Positions 54,916 to 64,000 of a stretch of DNA of 64,000 nt are shown here, piece after piece. Every line of letters starts with the position of its first letter. Position 1 is the first letter of the stretch. The DNA is from Biscogniauxia marginata. Lineage: Eukaryota; Ascomycota; Sordariomycetes; Xylariales; Xylariaceae. Location of the stretch: positions 1 through 64,000 of the forward strand of contig MU404170.1 in NCBI GenBank assembly GCA_022695795.1, read 5' to 3'. A program made the translations under genes and the position numbers. A model generated the notes under the pieces. It saw only the letters and a program-made list of their open reading frames with translations. It made no database searches and was not told where the DNA came from.

Positions 54916-55926
54916 TTACATCACCACGTCCCAGAAAGAGTTCCGTGGGCGAGATGGAATCGACGCGTGGAACCCGGAACCTTCAACCGGCGAAAGTTCA
55001 TCTAGTTGACGCCCAGGTTCATTCCGGGATGGGCGATGGAGGGAGCCTATCATCATCACACCCTGCTCGTTATGGTATTCGGACTGGGATTCGGGCGCAT
55101 CTGTCGCCTTATGGTCGACCTGCGACGTTGGCGTGTTAACAGCTGTCCAACCACTCTCACGGGGCGCGTCCTCGAGCGCGGAGGCTGCAGGGCTTCCGCG
55201 CCGACCGGCCTGAAGGCGCTGACGGAGGTCGTGTTCGATCGCACGCAATCTTTGAACCCTCTGTTTATCGTACGCAAGCGTTTTGGCCAGGCAAGCTGCG
55301 CACCGTGCGATACTCGAATCTGTATCTCTAAGCCTGCCGCAATCGCCACATAGTCCCGCCGCCCGCCTTCTATGCTTTATTCTCTTACAGTTCGGGGCGC
55401 CATACCGCAAGCAATGTTTACAGGACGTTTGGCCCGCAGGAGGCCTGCTGCGAAGGTCACTGGCGACGGGGTTAAAGGTACCTGCGTTGTCTATCCGGGG
55501 ACGATCTTCGCCATCGTCATACGGTCGGCCACGGTCCAGGCCTTGGTCTGCCATCAGCTCCCACGCAAGAACGTAGATGTTACTTCTCGATCCCCTTAAC
55601 TCTTTTTGCCGCTTGCGCCTGCAATCTATACATAGCGTGTGCTGCCTCCTCCTTCCTCCCCCATCGTGGTCAATACCAATCCAAGTAACAACGTCATCAT
55701 CATGAATCCCCTGAGGCTCGGACGACTTTATCGATTCAATCGGACCACTGCAACCCTCGCACAGTCCAGCCTTGTATAAGCGGTGCCTCCGAGCTGTTTC
55801 TTGCATGTACTTTCTATCGTGACTCATGCACCGGTGGCTGCCCGCGGCCCTCGGCTGCTGACAGTTCTTACGAGCACAGATTGTTCCCGCCCCAGGGGCG
55901 TTCTCCCTATTTTTCGCAGAGGACAT
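54916..55926 (-). CDS. Cys-rich protein with repeated zinc-knuckle-like clusters, unknown
   Basis: Single exon, 336 residues, ending 234 bp from the 3' end of slx4 (convergent). Cys/His clusters recur: CARKNC...HRCMSH (residues about 17-36), LCEGC (about 54), LCIDCRRKRQKE (about 99), CKHC...NCKRIKHRRRAAG with LCGDCGRLR (about 168-200), and CAACLAKTLAYDKQRVQRLR (about 210-230). The pattern of a basic helix after each CxxC suggests zinc-binding modules that contact nucleic acid, but this is inference. The C-terminal 100 residues are Ser/Pro-rich and disordered. I do not recognise the family. It is not a Zn2Cys6 transcription factor, because the spacing is wrong. Confidence 0.65.
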   Translation of the reverse strand: MSSAKNRENAPGAGTICARKNCQQPRAAGSHRCMSHDRKYMQETARRHRLYKAGLCEGCSGPIESIKSSEPQGIHDDDVVTWIGIDHDGGGRRRQHTLCIDCRRKRQKELRGSRSNIYVLAWELMADQGLDRGRPYDDGEDRPRIDNAGTFNPVASDLRSRPPAGQTSCKHCLRYGAPNCKRIKHRRRAAGLCGDCGRLRDTDSSIARCAACLAKTLAYDKQRVQRLRAIEHDLRQRLQAGRRGSPAASALEDAPRESGWTAVNTPTSQVDHKATDAPESQSEYHNEQGVMMIGSLHRPSRNEPGRQLDELSPVEGSGFHASIPSRPRNSFWDVVM

Positions 55927-57992
55927 CGTCGCGCTTGTAGAGGTGTTAGCGTTTGAGTATTGGATGGAATGGTGGCAGTCCTGCTGTCACGGTAGAACCT
56001 GCTCTACGGGATCTGATAGAAACTACTAATAGCTGCTGCTAATATTATCACCGGATTCGGAGTTTATCTGTTCTGTGGTGTTGGATGTTGATGGTCGTCG
56101 ATAGAAGATCGTTGGTGAGTTCTTCTTTCCATAATGGGCACATATCTGGAGAAAAGTGGCATATTATATATCTCTCCTTGCTGCATAGCGTAACTCAGCA
56201 CTCGGTTAGGCAATCCGGATTATTTTACAACAACTAGGTAGACGCAGGCTGTTCAATTGAACAGTTTCTTTGTTCGTTTGCGACCCGAACCCTTGGCCAA
56301 AGGGGTTTTGAATAGGTTATAATTGTAGGGACTACCACGATGTTGACTAACGGCGTAGCTCGATGGGGGTATTTTGGGTTAGGTACCTACGGTAATAATG
56401 TGATTGTTTCATAAAGCGCTGAAAAGTTGTAGATCACTCCTACTGCTCCTTTGTCTAGCGAACATTGTTGTTTGCTATGTTCTCACCACGATAGGCTCTC
56501 TGCCAGGGGAAGCCATGGTGACAGGACCGCCCGCAGGGCTCTTGAAATGGTAATATCTCCTGACTGGAGTACAAGAGTCGTGATGGGTGAAGCCAGAAAT
56601 TTTATGATCATTTGTAATAAAATAAACTTGGGAAAATTTACAAGTTAGTAGCATAGTTGAGATGGTGGTATATCCGCTAAGAGAGGGGATAGCGGTAGCC
56701 AGGGGGGAGTGCAAGGCGAAACCTGGGTAAATCCTCTGATGGGAAGAGGGTTATATATCTAAATTATGACTGGAGTTTCCAACCGACTCCCTCCTACACC
56801 GGGCTTCTCGAGAGGTTTGGTGTAGCGGATGACTTCGAGGCCAGATAAAACACAACGAGGGGTTCTTTCAGCCAGACTCGCTAGACGATGACTTGATGGT
56901 TCGAACCTCCGACGTGGTTTTTCGTAGGATATTTATCCGATCTTTTTTTTTTGCTCTTTATTTTTCCTTTTGATGTTTCCCCCTATATTTCTTGCCTTTT
57001 TTACCATGGTAATCCGAACAGAGAGAACCCTTTGATTTCATCTAATTGTGGCATTGTGCATCATCCTGTCACGATACTAGGTGACGTAAGTACCTATACA
57101 TGGGTACATATAGATGATCTCTAAGATTCTCCATTTTGGGAGAATCTCTCCTCTTCGATTAATTAATACTGCACTACACAATTATATTGCTTGGAATCCG
57201 TGCACACATCTGGAAATACTTGCGTCGAGGTCATTATTTGTACTAATATGCGCACAAGTCACAGACGATACTTTCTAGAACATGTTTCTAGTTCTAATCA
57301 GTTATTACTTACTAGATCTTCTTAAGATAGCCTGCATCTGTAAAGCCACTAAGATTTCCGAGACAATTCAACGGATCTTCCTTAAGTTGTTTCTACTTCA
57401 CAAGGAGAATATGCTACTAATGGTGACAACCATGGTAAACCGATGGCGAATTCTCACATCATAACTGATTATGTAGCCCAAGATAAATTTTCGAATTAGC
57501 TGGTTTCTCATAAGCTATCTTCTTCCGAATTGACCACATCGCAGTGGCTGCCAGGCGCTTTTAAAAGACATAGGCTGTCCTACGAGCCGCGGAGATCGTA
57601 AATAGCATTTTAGAATTAAAAATGAAACACTAAAGAGTGGAAGTATTCGCACACAAGCCAATACTGTGGAGAAATGAAACAGAAAAATGCCTGCTGGCAT
57701 GGTCGAGAAAAGCTTCCAGAAATCCTTTGAGCCGAAATCCATATCCCCGTCACAAACCACAATCGTACATGCCACAATTTTCAATGATTTTGAGAGAACA
57801 TCGTGTTCTACCCTCGATATTTCCTACTACTTTTTTGGTTTGTTTTTGTTATTTTAATGTGGAGAAAAGAAAAGAGGAGAAGTAGGAATAGGGGCTGATT
57901 CTTGCTTGTCCTCTTGGCATACACCACGACCGACACCAAGAAGACGGAGTCTACGCTTGAACAAGCGTATCCTTACGCCTTAAGAGGCATAT
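55927..57992. other. 2 kb without a recognisable gene
   Basis: AT-rich. It contains a TTAGGTACCTAC word near 56380, an 8-9 base T run near 56944, a perfect 9-bp inverted repeat at 57124-57147, and only short open frames. A GGTTCGAACC word at about 56909 recalls a tRNA T-loop but no cloverleaf can be drawn. Confidence 0.45.
57124..57147. repeat. Perfect 9-bp inverted repeat
   Basis: AGATTCTCC, a 6-base loop ATTTTG, then GGAGAATCT. It could fold as a hairpin. It sits in intergenic DNA with no adjacent gene end, so terminator function is not implied. Confidence 0.85.
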
Positions 57993-59803
57993 CTAAGAGC
58001 TGTCCAATGATTGCAATGGGGATAGCAACATTGTGAGCAACTAGCAGTGTTAGTAAGCTTGAGTGTGTGCGTTTAGTGATCTTACATACCCAGGCCTCCA
58101 AGCTCTTCTCATTCTCCACCAGCTCATCGTATCGGGTATCAAGGAGTTCTAGGGTTGTATGTGATCAGTGATCTTTCATGTTTCTTGATACGTTGGAGTT
58201 ACTTACCTGATGTTCTATGAAGCACTTCGAGGACCTGGTCGTCCGACGCTAGAGCATTCATGAAATCTTTTGCGTCTTCGTCCGTGCCGATCTGACTGAT
58301 GCAGAACCTGACAGCTGTGGTAAATGTTAGTCAATGAAATTACGCAACGAACAGACGAACCATCCGAAAGGAAGTAAGCTCACCATCTTTTCTGTACCCT
58401 TTACCAGCGAGCTTCTTGGTGCACTCCAATATCGTGGTGCGGAATTGATCTTCGGGTTCCTGCCAAGGACATCCGTCCGTGGTGACCATCACCAGATATG
58501 GGCGCTCTAGCGGCTGATCGCCATCAATGACTGAGTACACAAGTGGCTCTAGAACACGCTTCTTGAGCTGTGTTCCTATCGGTGTGCCCCCGTCTGGCAT
58601 GAAGTTGAGTTTCTGTGCCACGGTATCACCGTCAAGGTTGTCGGCACTGGGGAGGTCTCTGTTGATGACACGGAGGTAAACGCCCGTGTTGTTTGGGACT
58701 GCTTTATTTGTGATGTTGGTAATGCGTTTGACAAGTTCCTTCTGCTTGCCCCATCGTCCTTCCTCGTTCATGGATCCACTGTCATCTATATGGTTGATCC
58801 TTCGATTAGCTAAATCTCTAGCAATTCGTTAGGAAACTAGGGACTTACCACAGTAAAGTACTGGCTGATATAAAGCCAATGTAGCAAGTAGATTAATCTG
58901 CTGGGGCGTGTTCAGGAGGTTTGTGGGGTCATCTTTCAGCTTGGCAGCTTTTTCGGCCACTTGTTGGACGTAGGGGTCGCCAGGAGGGAAGAACCTTTCG
59001 AGGCCGCCATCCTTTATTACGTTATCTAGATTATTCTTGAACTCGGCAACGGTTGTAGGTTCTTCGACGTCCTGTAAAGTATATTAGTTCAAGTGATCGA
59101 AGATGATAAACGCATTCCAGTTTGCTTTTCTCACCTCTCCAGGGGGCACACCTGCAGGCGAGGCAATTTTATAGAACAGCCGAGAAGCGGCATCGAATAT
59201 AGCGCTAAGTGGACCCCAGATATTGAAAAACGCGAGAACAGTTAATACCCATTGGATAAAAGTCGCAAGGCCCCCTCTGCCTTTATTCGGTGTGGTTTGA
59301 AGTGCGTTTTTGATGTCCGGTCTAGCGGGCTGCAACTGGTCTGCAAGATCCGACGCCGTCTGGCCCTTGGAGTTCTTCGTCTCTAGTGAGGCTCCTGACT
59401 GGACAAGAAGCTCGACTACTTGCGGATCTTTGGTCAGGGAAACGGCAGCCATGAGTGGAGTTCGACCTTCTTGTGTTGGAATAGCCTCGTCGAAACTGGT
59501 CGGATTCTTCTCAAATAGCAACTGCACAATCCGTGCCCTCTGTCTTTTTGCTGTTGCCGCGAGATACATTGGAGTCCTGCCATCTTTTGGCCCTCTTGTA
59601 ACCCCAATTTTCGTATCTGGACTGGCACCATTGTCGAGAAGCAGCTTGACAGTCTTGGGGTTACCAGCTTGTATAGCGTATGCTAACGGTGTGAGCCCGG
59701 ATCCATCTTCACTGTCAATGGAAATGTTTGGATCTGCTTTGAAGTAATCTTCAAGCTTGTCCTTCGTTAGCGTTCCGGCTTGTGCGTCAAGCCAGAGAGA
59801 CAT
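57993..59803 (-). CDS. Ankyrin-repeat, membrane-segment, von Willebrand A domain protein
   Basis: Six minus-strand exons, 59803..59135, 59071..58849, 58785..58384, 58314..58207, 58148..58090 and 58040..57993, join in phase over introns of 63, 63, 69, 58 and 49 bp, giving 502 residues. Residues about 34-160 are ankyrin repeats (GLTPLAYAIQAGNPKTVKLL; GRTPMYLAATAKRQRARIVQ; GRTPLMAAVSLTKDPQVVEL). Residues about 179-204 are hydrophobic and probably cross or enter a membrane. From residue 298, DDSGSM provides the DxSxS part of a MIDAS metal site. GGTPIG and TTDGCPW complete a vWA-like fold to about residue 430. A helical tail follows. vWA domains bind partners through a metal ion. No signal peptide is visible, so the topology is unclear and the function unknown. 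Confidence 0.8.
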
Positions 59804-60909
59804 TGTTAGAGTACGGTATTGCTAGATACAGAAATGGAGGGCGAGGAGAGTGTGGGGAGTTTTGGCACTCTATTTCCGGTTGCATGCCGATAAAACGAGA
59901 AATATAACCGCCTCATCCGGTCTTCAATATTGCTCTTGGTAGCAGAATGCGGCTCTGCTTCATTGCTGACCCCCACGCACTAACGACCCCTGCTATACTG
60001 ATAAATATTGGGAACCTGCGCATGCAGGTGTATCGGGCTGAACATGGTATGGCTTTGGGAAGTGATCGTCACGTAAAGTCTCAATTATGGAGGGAGCGTG
60101 GCTGAATATGATTGATGTAACCACGATGAGAATGAGTTGGAGGCTACTCTATATTCCTGTTTTCGGTACTCGGCAACCAATGAAATAGCAGCACTTATGG
60201 ATCTGACTGCTAATGGGGTTGCATTTCTACATTCAGGCATCAACTCGCTCTCATCACCTGCCTTCTATACACAGGCCAGGCTGAGCGGAGACGCAGCCTT
60301 GTCAAATATTTGCATATAGGCGGTGTTACATGAACACCTCATGACAAAAGGCTACAAAGGGCCTAAATGTCTTATACCAATATGTTCCGTTAAGATAGAT
60401 CTACTCCATTTCCTTCCGTGGTAACGTTGCATTAGAGCGAGGCGTGACATTTCCGGTCTCACCGCCAATATCTACTGAGCTGAAAAAGTCCAGTGAGTGC
60501 CTACAAGGCCATTAAACGAAGCGCTTATTCCGGTTCAGCCACCGACTCAGCACGCTGTTTTGTTGCATGGAAATTTGGATATTAGTACACCCCTCTACAG
60601 TTGGTGTCACTCCGGGGAGGTATTACTGGGTAAATTCCTGCAACCACTCTAATTAGTCAATAAGAGGTAGGGGTAGGAGTGAAGCAATACGAATAGAGAC
60701 ATAGTTTGGTGTATCACCACATTATGCAGATATATTACATAGATAGGACGGGTATGTATCATTGGAGTGGAGAGATATATTGCTCACTGTAACTCATGTT
60801 TCGTCCCCTTCCCAGTTCACACCCCGAACATCAGCATTGCCGTCCTCATAGAAGCCGTTCAGAAGGCTTCACAGATATCCAACTATAATCAACTGCCTTT
60901 TCACTCACA
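59804..60909. other. Divergent intergenic region
   Basis: About 1.1 kb between the ankyrin-vWA gene (leftward) and the oxidoreductase gene (rightward); both promoters should be here. No gene seen. Confidence 0.45.
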
Positions 60910-61929
60910 ATGAACTCCAATTATGCAGCCTTCCTTGTTGGGCATCAAAGAAAGCCTCTCAGGGTGAAGATCGCGGACGAGAGATACCCTGATGAAGATG
61001 AAATCGTAGTTAGGAACTGCGCAATTGCAATCAATCAGATCGATTGGAAGATGCAAGAAAACCCCTGGACAATGTTCAAGTACCCAATTATCATGGGAAC
61101 AGATGTGGCTGGCGAAGTAGTCGATGTAGGCGACAATGTCACTAGGTTCAAGATAGGAGACCGTGTTCTCGGCCACGCGGTTAGCTTTGGAACTGAGGAC
61201 GAGCGACATGCCGGGATGCAGAACTACACTGTTCTAATGTCGAACATGGTCTCACCTATCCCAGAGTCCTTATCCTTTGAACGTGCTGCCGTTCTACCCT
61301 TGGGTGTATCAACCGCGGCCGCCGCCTTATTCCAGAAGGATTGTATGGCGCTGCCGAAGCCAAGCTTGAATCCTGTTAAGACTTCCAAGACAGTCTTAAT
61401 CTGGGGTGGAACGAGCAGCGTTGGTGGCAACGCTATTCAACTGGCAGTTGCTGCTGGTTGCGAAGTCATTGCCACAGCTTCGCCTAGAAAGTTTGACTTG
61501 GTGAAGCAACTAGGCGCCTCTGAGGTGGTGGACTATAATAATCCCAATGCGGTTCAAGAGCTGAATAGATTATTAAGTACTAGGGAGCTCGCTGGGGCAT
61601 TTGATGCGATTGCATCAGATAAAACGTTCGAAACGACAGCGGAGGTTGTGGCTCAAGCGAATGGGAGGAAGTTCATGGCCTCGACGGGAGATTTGGAAGG
61701 AAAGGAGGCACCGAAGGGCGTTGAAGCAGTAGGCGTCTTAGCAGTTGATATCCGCGAAAGTGAAGTAGGAGAGATGATATACGAGCACTTCCTACCAGAT
61801 GCCCTTAAGGCTGGGAAATACTTCATAGCGCCTGAACCATATGTTGTGGGAAAGGGGTTGGCTTCGGTTCAGGCCGGTCTTGATGTTTCGAAAACTACTC
61901 CAGGAAAGAAGGTGGTGGTTTCTATCTAA
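60910..61929 (+). CDS. Medium-chain dehydrogenase/reductase (quinone oxidoreductase-like)
   Basis: Single exon, 339 residues, normal MDR length. The GroES-like N-terminal half has INQIDWKMQENPW and YPIIMGTDVAGEVVDVGDNV with FKIGDRVLGHA. The Rossmann half has LIWGGTSSVGGNAIQLAVAA, GCEVIATASPRKFDLVKQLG and ASEVVDYNNP. The structural zinc Cys cluster and catalytic Cys/His of alcohol dehydrogenases are absent, so it is a zinc-free NAD(P)H-dependent reductase. Similar fungal proteins include CipB-like stress-induced reductases and trans-enoyl reductases of secondary metabolism. The substrate is unknown. A partial aminotransferase gene on the same strand lies 1.1 kb downstream. Confidence 0.88.
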   Translation: MNSNYAAFLVGHQRKPLRVKIADERYPDEDEIVVRNCAIAINQIDWKMQENPWTMFKYPIIMGTDVAGEVVDVGDNVTRFKIGDRVLGHAVSFGTEDERHAGMQNYTVLMSNMVSPIPESLSFERAAVLPLGVSTAAAALFQKDCMALPKPSLNPVKTSKTVLIWGGTSSVGGNAIQLAVAAGCEVIATASPRKFDLVKQLGASEVVDYNNPNAVQELNRLLSTRELAGAFDAIASDKTFETTAEVVAQANGRKFMASTGDLEGKEAPKGVEAVGVLAVDIRESEVGEMIYEHFLPDALKAGKYFIAPEPYVVGKGLASVQAGLDVSKTTPGKKVVVSI

Positions 61930-63045
61930 AGTCTCCTACCATGCTAAGAAGGTTAAATAACCCCTTATAAGCTAGAAACTGGTATGATATATCAAGATCT
62001 AGGAAATTCACTAGGGAGTCGGAAAATTTCTGTAGAATTCATAGATCCTAGAATGATATTTTAAGGAGAATTACTCCTCTCCTATGTCGCCTAGGGCTGC
62101 ATGAAGCTACAGAAGCTTGTCTTTACAATATTTTCACGATGGCTAATCAATATCAGAGTAATCAGAACATTGATCATCGCCAATATGATTCAAGAGCTCG
62201 AATCGAATGGTTCGCCATACCTGCGTCTTTTATCTGTGAACAAAGTAAAATCAGATTAGATGTCCATAGATGACTAGCTCTACACTGGCTGATCCGACTT
62301 TGGCTATGTATGCCCACTACAGGCAAACACGATTCTAGTAGGTACCGTTCTGCATGTACGTCTAGTCACCCAGTATCTGATCATTCTATTGCGCCATTTC
62401 TGCATGTACGTCTAGTCACCCAGTATCTGATCATTCTATTGCGCCATTTCTGCATGATACAAAGAACACTGCTGACCATAGCTACGGGGATGATTCCGAA
62501 GCTCCCCAAGCGAAAATGAGACACAAAACATACTATTGAGGTGAAGGACCAGGATCATGCCAATTGTAAGTTTTATGGGACCTAGAAAAAGCAAAATAGT
62601 CAGCAAGGCCTCCTTTATTGAGATTATGCTGACCGCCAGTTAGCGTCTAGGGCTTGGAGAAAAGCAAGGTGGTAGTTGCCATGCAGGTTCTATATCTTCA
62701 TGCACCACGAGAAGGAAAATGATCAGATTAGAGAAAAGCCGCCGCTAATCCACTGAATTCTGAGTGGCCGTTCAAGATCAACCCCCACGGGAAAAGGGGG
62801 AGGGGTGTACAATATTATAATGCCATTTTTATGCATCTAAGCGTTAGATCTGAGAAAAGAAAATATTAGAATAGGGGAGTTCTCTATACATTCTTATTGG
62901 ATTGTCAATTTAGTGTTAAAAGAGTTGAGCTGAACTCGGTGATGGATTGAGTCAATACAACTAAACTATATATTTCATCGTGGAGCCCCATTAAACGCTG
63001 CTCATTCTGATCTCATTATAGTTATTCTCCTCATTGACCACTCCA
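61930..63045. other. Intergenic region with 50-bp tandem duplication
   Basis: About 1.1 kb between the oxidoreductase and aminotransferase genes, including the aminotransferase promoter. The 50-bp direct duplication is at 62351-62450. A small open frame at 62310-62519 spans the duplication and repeats because of it; it is not taken as a gene. Confidence 0.5.
62351..62450. repeat. Perfect 50-bp tandem direct repeat, two copies
   Basis: Copy one is 62351-62400 and copy two is 62401-62450, identical at every base. A six-base start of a third copy (TGCATG) follows at 62451. The identity suggests recent slippage or unequal exchange, or an assembly duplication. Confidence 0.95.
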
Positions 63046-64000
63046 ATGGATTCTGCTAAGACAGATCGTGTGAAGCCGCCCCCCGTGCAGACACTGGACC
63101 ATGATTTTCACAGTGCGTGGGGGTGCGTCTACTCCAATCACAGCACATTTGGAGATGAGACGGTTTTAGGACTATGGCAGCAGTATGCCTCTGATCCCGC
63201 GGTAGTCGATCGAAAATATCATATGCTGCTTAATGAATATACTATGTTATTCAGCACCTTTTTCGACGGCTACTATCCTATTTCGATGCATGCACACGCA
63301 TCCGATGCGCTTCTACCGACAACCATCGCTAGTCTGATCCTGAATACCGTTGCAACTAGTCCCTTGGTTCTAAATTCTCCCATGTTGGCACCAAGGGCGA
63401 ATGAAGATCCAAAGGATACAGGAAACAGAATACGGGAATTCGCTCTGAATTTCCTGGGTTGGAATACCAACCATGTCCAGGCACCAAACTTTGTTGTCGC
63501 CGAGGGCATTTACGGAGCTGGCTTTGGACCTCTGGTAAGTCCACCCCCCTTGTGACTGGCGCACATGAAACAGCCCCTGATGAAGTTTGAGAAAGGCCCA
63601 TACCTCCAAAGAATGGGAAATAAATGCCATCGCTTCAGGCCCGAAACCTGTCGTGGTCAACATCCGGGATGCCACCCGGGAGACCTTGAACGCCAAGCTA
63701 GCGGAGGCGAAGGCGCAAGGTTGCATCGCGGTAGTCTTCGATATGGTCAGCACAGAAGACGGCTCCGTGATGCAGCCCGAGCACTTCGCCATGCTCAAAG
63801 CATGCTGCGCGCAGAACAGATTGTTTATCATCGTCGACGAGACGATGACCGCAATCCGGTGCGGCGCACCCTTCGCTTTCCAAAGAGAAGAATACGCACA
63901 AGAAGAAGCGGACAAGAAGCCGGATCTCGTCATATTCGGGAAGGGTATGGGCATTAGCGGCATCGCAATGGGCTTCGACGGGGCGATGACCAAAGGCCTG
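63046..64000 (+). CDS. Class III-like PLP aminotransferase (partial, runs off window)
   Basis: Exon 1 is 63046..63534 and exon 2 is 63596..64000 and beyond, joined over a 61-bp intron (GTAAGT...AAG) in phase 0; 298 codons are in view. Exon 1 has TLDHDFHSAWGCVYSNHSTF, DGYYPISMHAHASDALLPTT and AEGIYGAG. Exon 2 has KPVVVNIRDATRETLNAKLA, a FIIVDETMTAIRCGAPFAF block equivalent to the PLP-binding Asp-Glu motif, and PDLVIFGKGMG with the probable PLP lysine K279. Class III enzymes transfer amino groups on omega-amines, ornithine, GABA or glutamate semialdehyde-like substrates. The DETMTA version is unusual, so the family call is moderate. The C-terminal third is missing. The GAAAG acceptor was chosen because the upstream CAG leads into stop codons in the needed frame. 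Confidence 0.65.

Noticed and set aside
56814..56935. tRNA-like sequence with GGTTCGAACC
   Set aside because: The presumed T-stem arms do not pair beyond two bases and no acceptor, D or anticodon stems could be drawn on either strand.
62310..62519. 69-codon frame over the 50-bp duplication
   Set aside because: Its internal repetition follows from the DNA duplication, and 50 is not a multiple of three, so the two copies are read in different frames.

Overview
The window is a 64 kb piece of a filamentous ascomycete nuclear genome, most likely Sordariomycetes and possibly Xylariales. The sequence signs are short introns of about 50-180 bp with GTAAGT/GTATGT-like donors, CTAAC/CTGAC-like branch sites and YAG acceptors, genes on both strands without operons, and proteins typical of Pezizomycotina (fungal Rtc1, Mtc1, SLX4, DUF1996, GRDP-like and F-box/ankyrin proteins). 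The order-level guess is inference. I rebuilt 23 gene models, joining exons by hand where splice signals and reading phase agreed. The last gene runs off the right edge.

Layout. 0.4-3.2 kb (-): AT-hook nuclear protein, divergent from mtc1 (4.75-6.4 kb, +). 7.4-9.65 kb (-): five-exon mitochondrial malic enzyme. 10.9-12.1 kb (-): secreted DUF1996 protein. 12.1-14.6 kb: no gene seen. 14.6-15.4 kb (-): very acidic low-complexity protein. 16.3-18.9 kb (-): six-exon GRDP-like protein with a Gly/Cys tail. 20.5-22.1 kb (-): unknown protein ending in three PPxY motifs. 22.1-28.5 kb: AT-rich and gene-poor, holding one small three-exon gene (26.5-27.5 kb, +). 28.5-30.1 kb (+): F-box protein. 30.5-32.3 kb (+): UVRAG/Vps38-like subunit. 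33.9-37.9 kb (-): rtc1 (WDR24/Sea2). 38.9-39.8 kb (+): DHDPS-family aldolase. 41.4-43.2 kb (+): F-box/ankyrin protein. 43.4-48.5 kb (-): two Nudix hydrolases, then a CPD photolyase. 49.4-50.8 kb (+): acid ceramidase/NAAA-like amidase, divergent from the photolyase. 51.4-51.8 kb (-): ribosomal protein eS21, divergent from slx4 (52.3-54.7 kb, +). 54.9-55.9 kb (-): Cys-rich protein. 58.0-59.8 kb (-): six-exon ankyrin-TM-vWA protein. 60.9-61.9 kb (+): MDR oxidoreductase. 63.0-64.0 kb (+): partial class III-like aminotransferase.

How the genes work together. Most are unrelated housekeeping functions: TORC1 nutrient signalling (Rtc1), PI3K complex II trafficking (Vps38), translation (eS21), mitochondrial carbon metabolism (malic enzyme) and DNA repair (SLX4, photolyase). 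Two local groupings may mean more than chance: the Nudix-Nudix-photolyase run with paired GATCGA sites in the photolyase promoter, and the oxidoreductase/aminotransferase pair at the right edge, which could begin a metabolic cluster. I saw no rRNA, convincing tRNA, CRISPR array or intact transposon. The least explained items are the ankyrin-TM-vWA protein, the PPxY protein, the small gene at 26.5 kb, and a degenerate splice acceptor in the GRDP-like gene.
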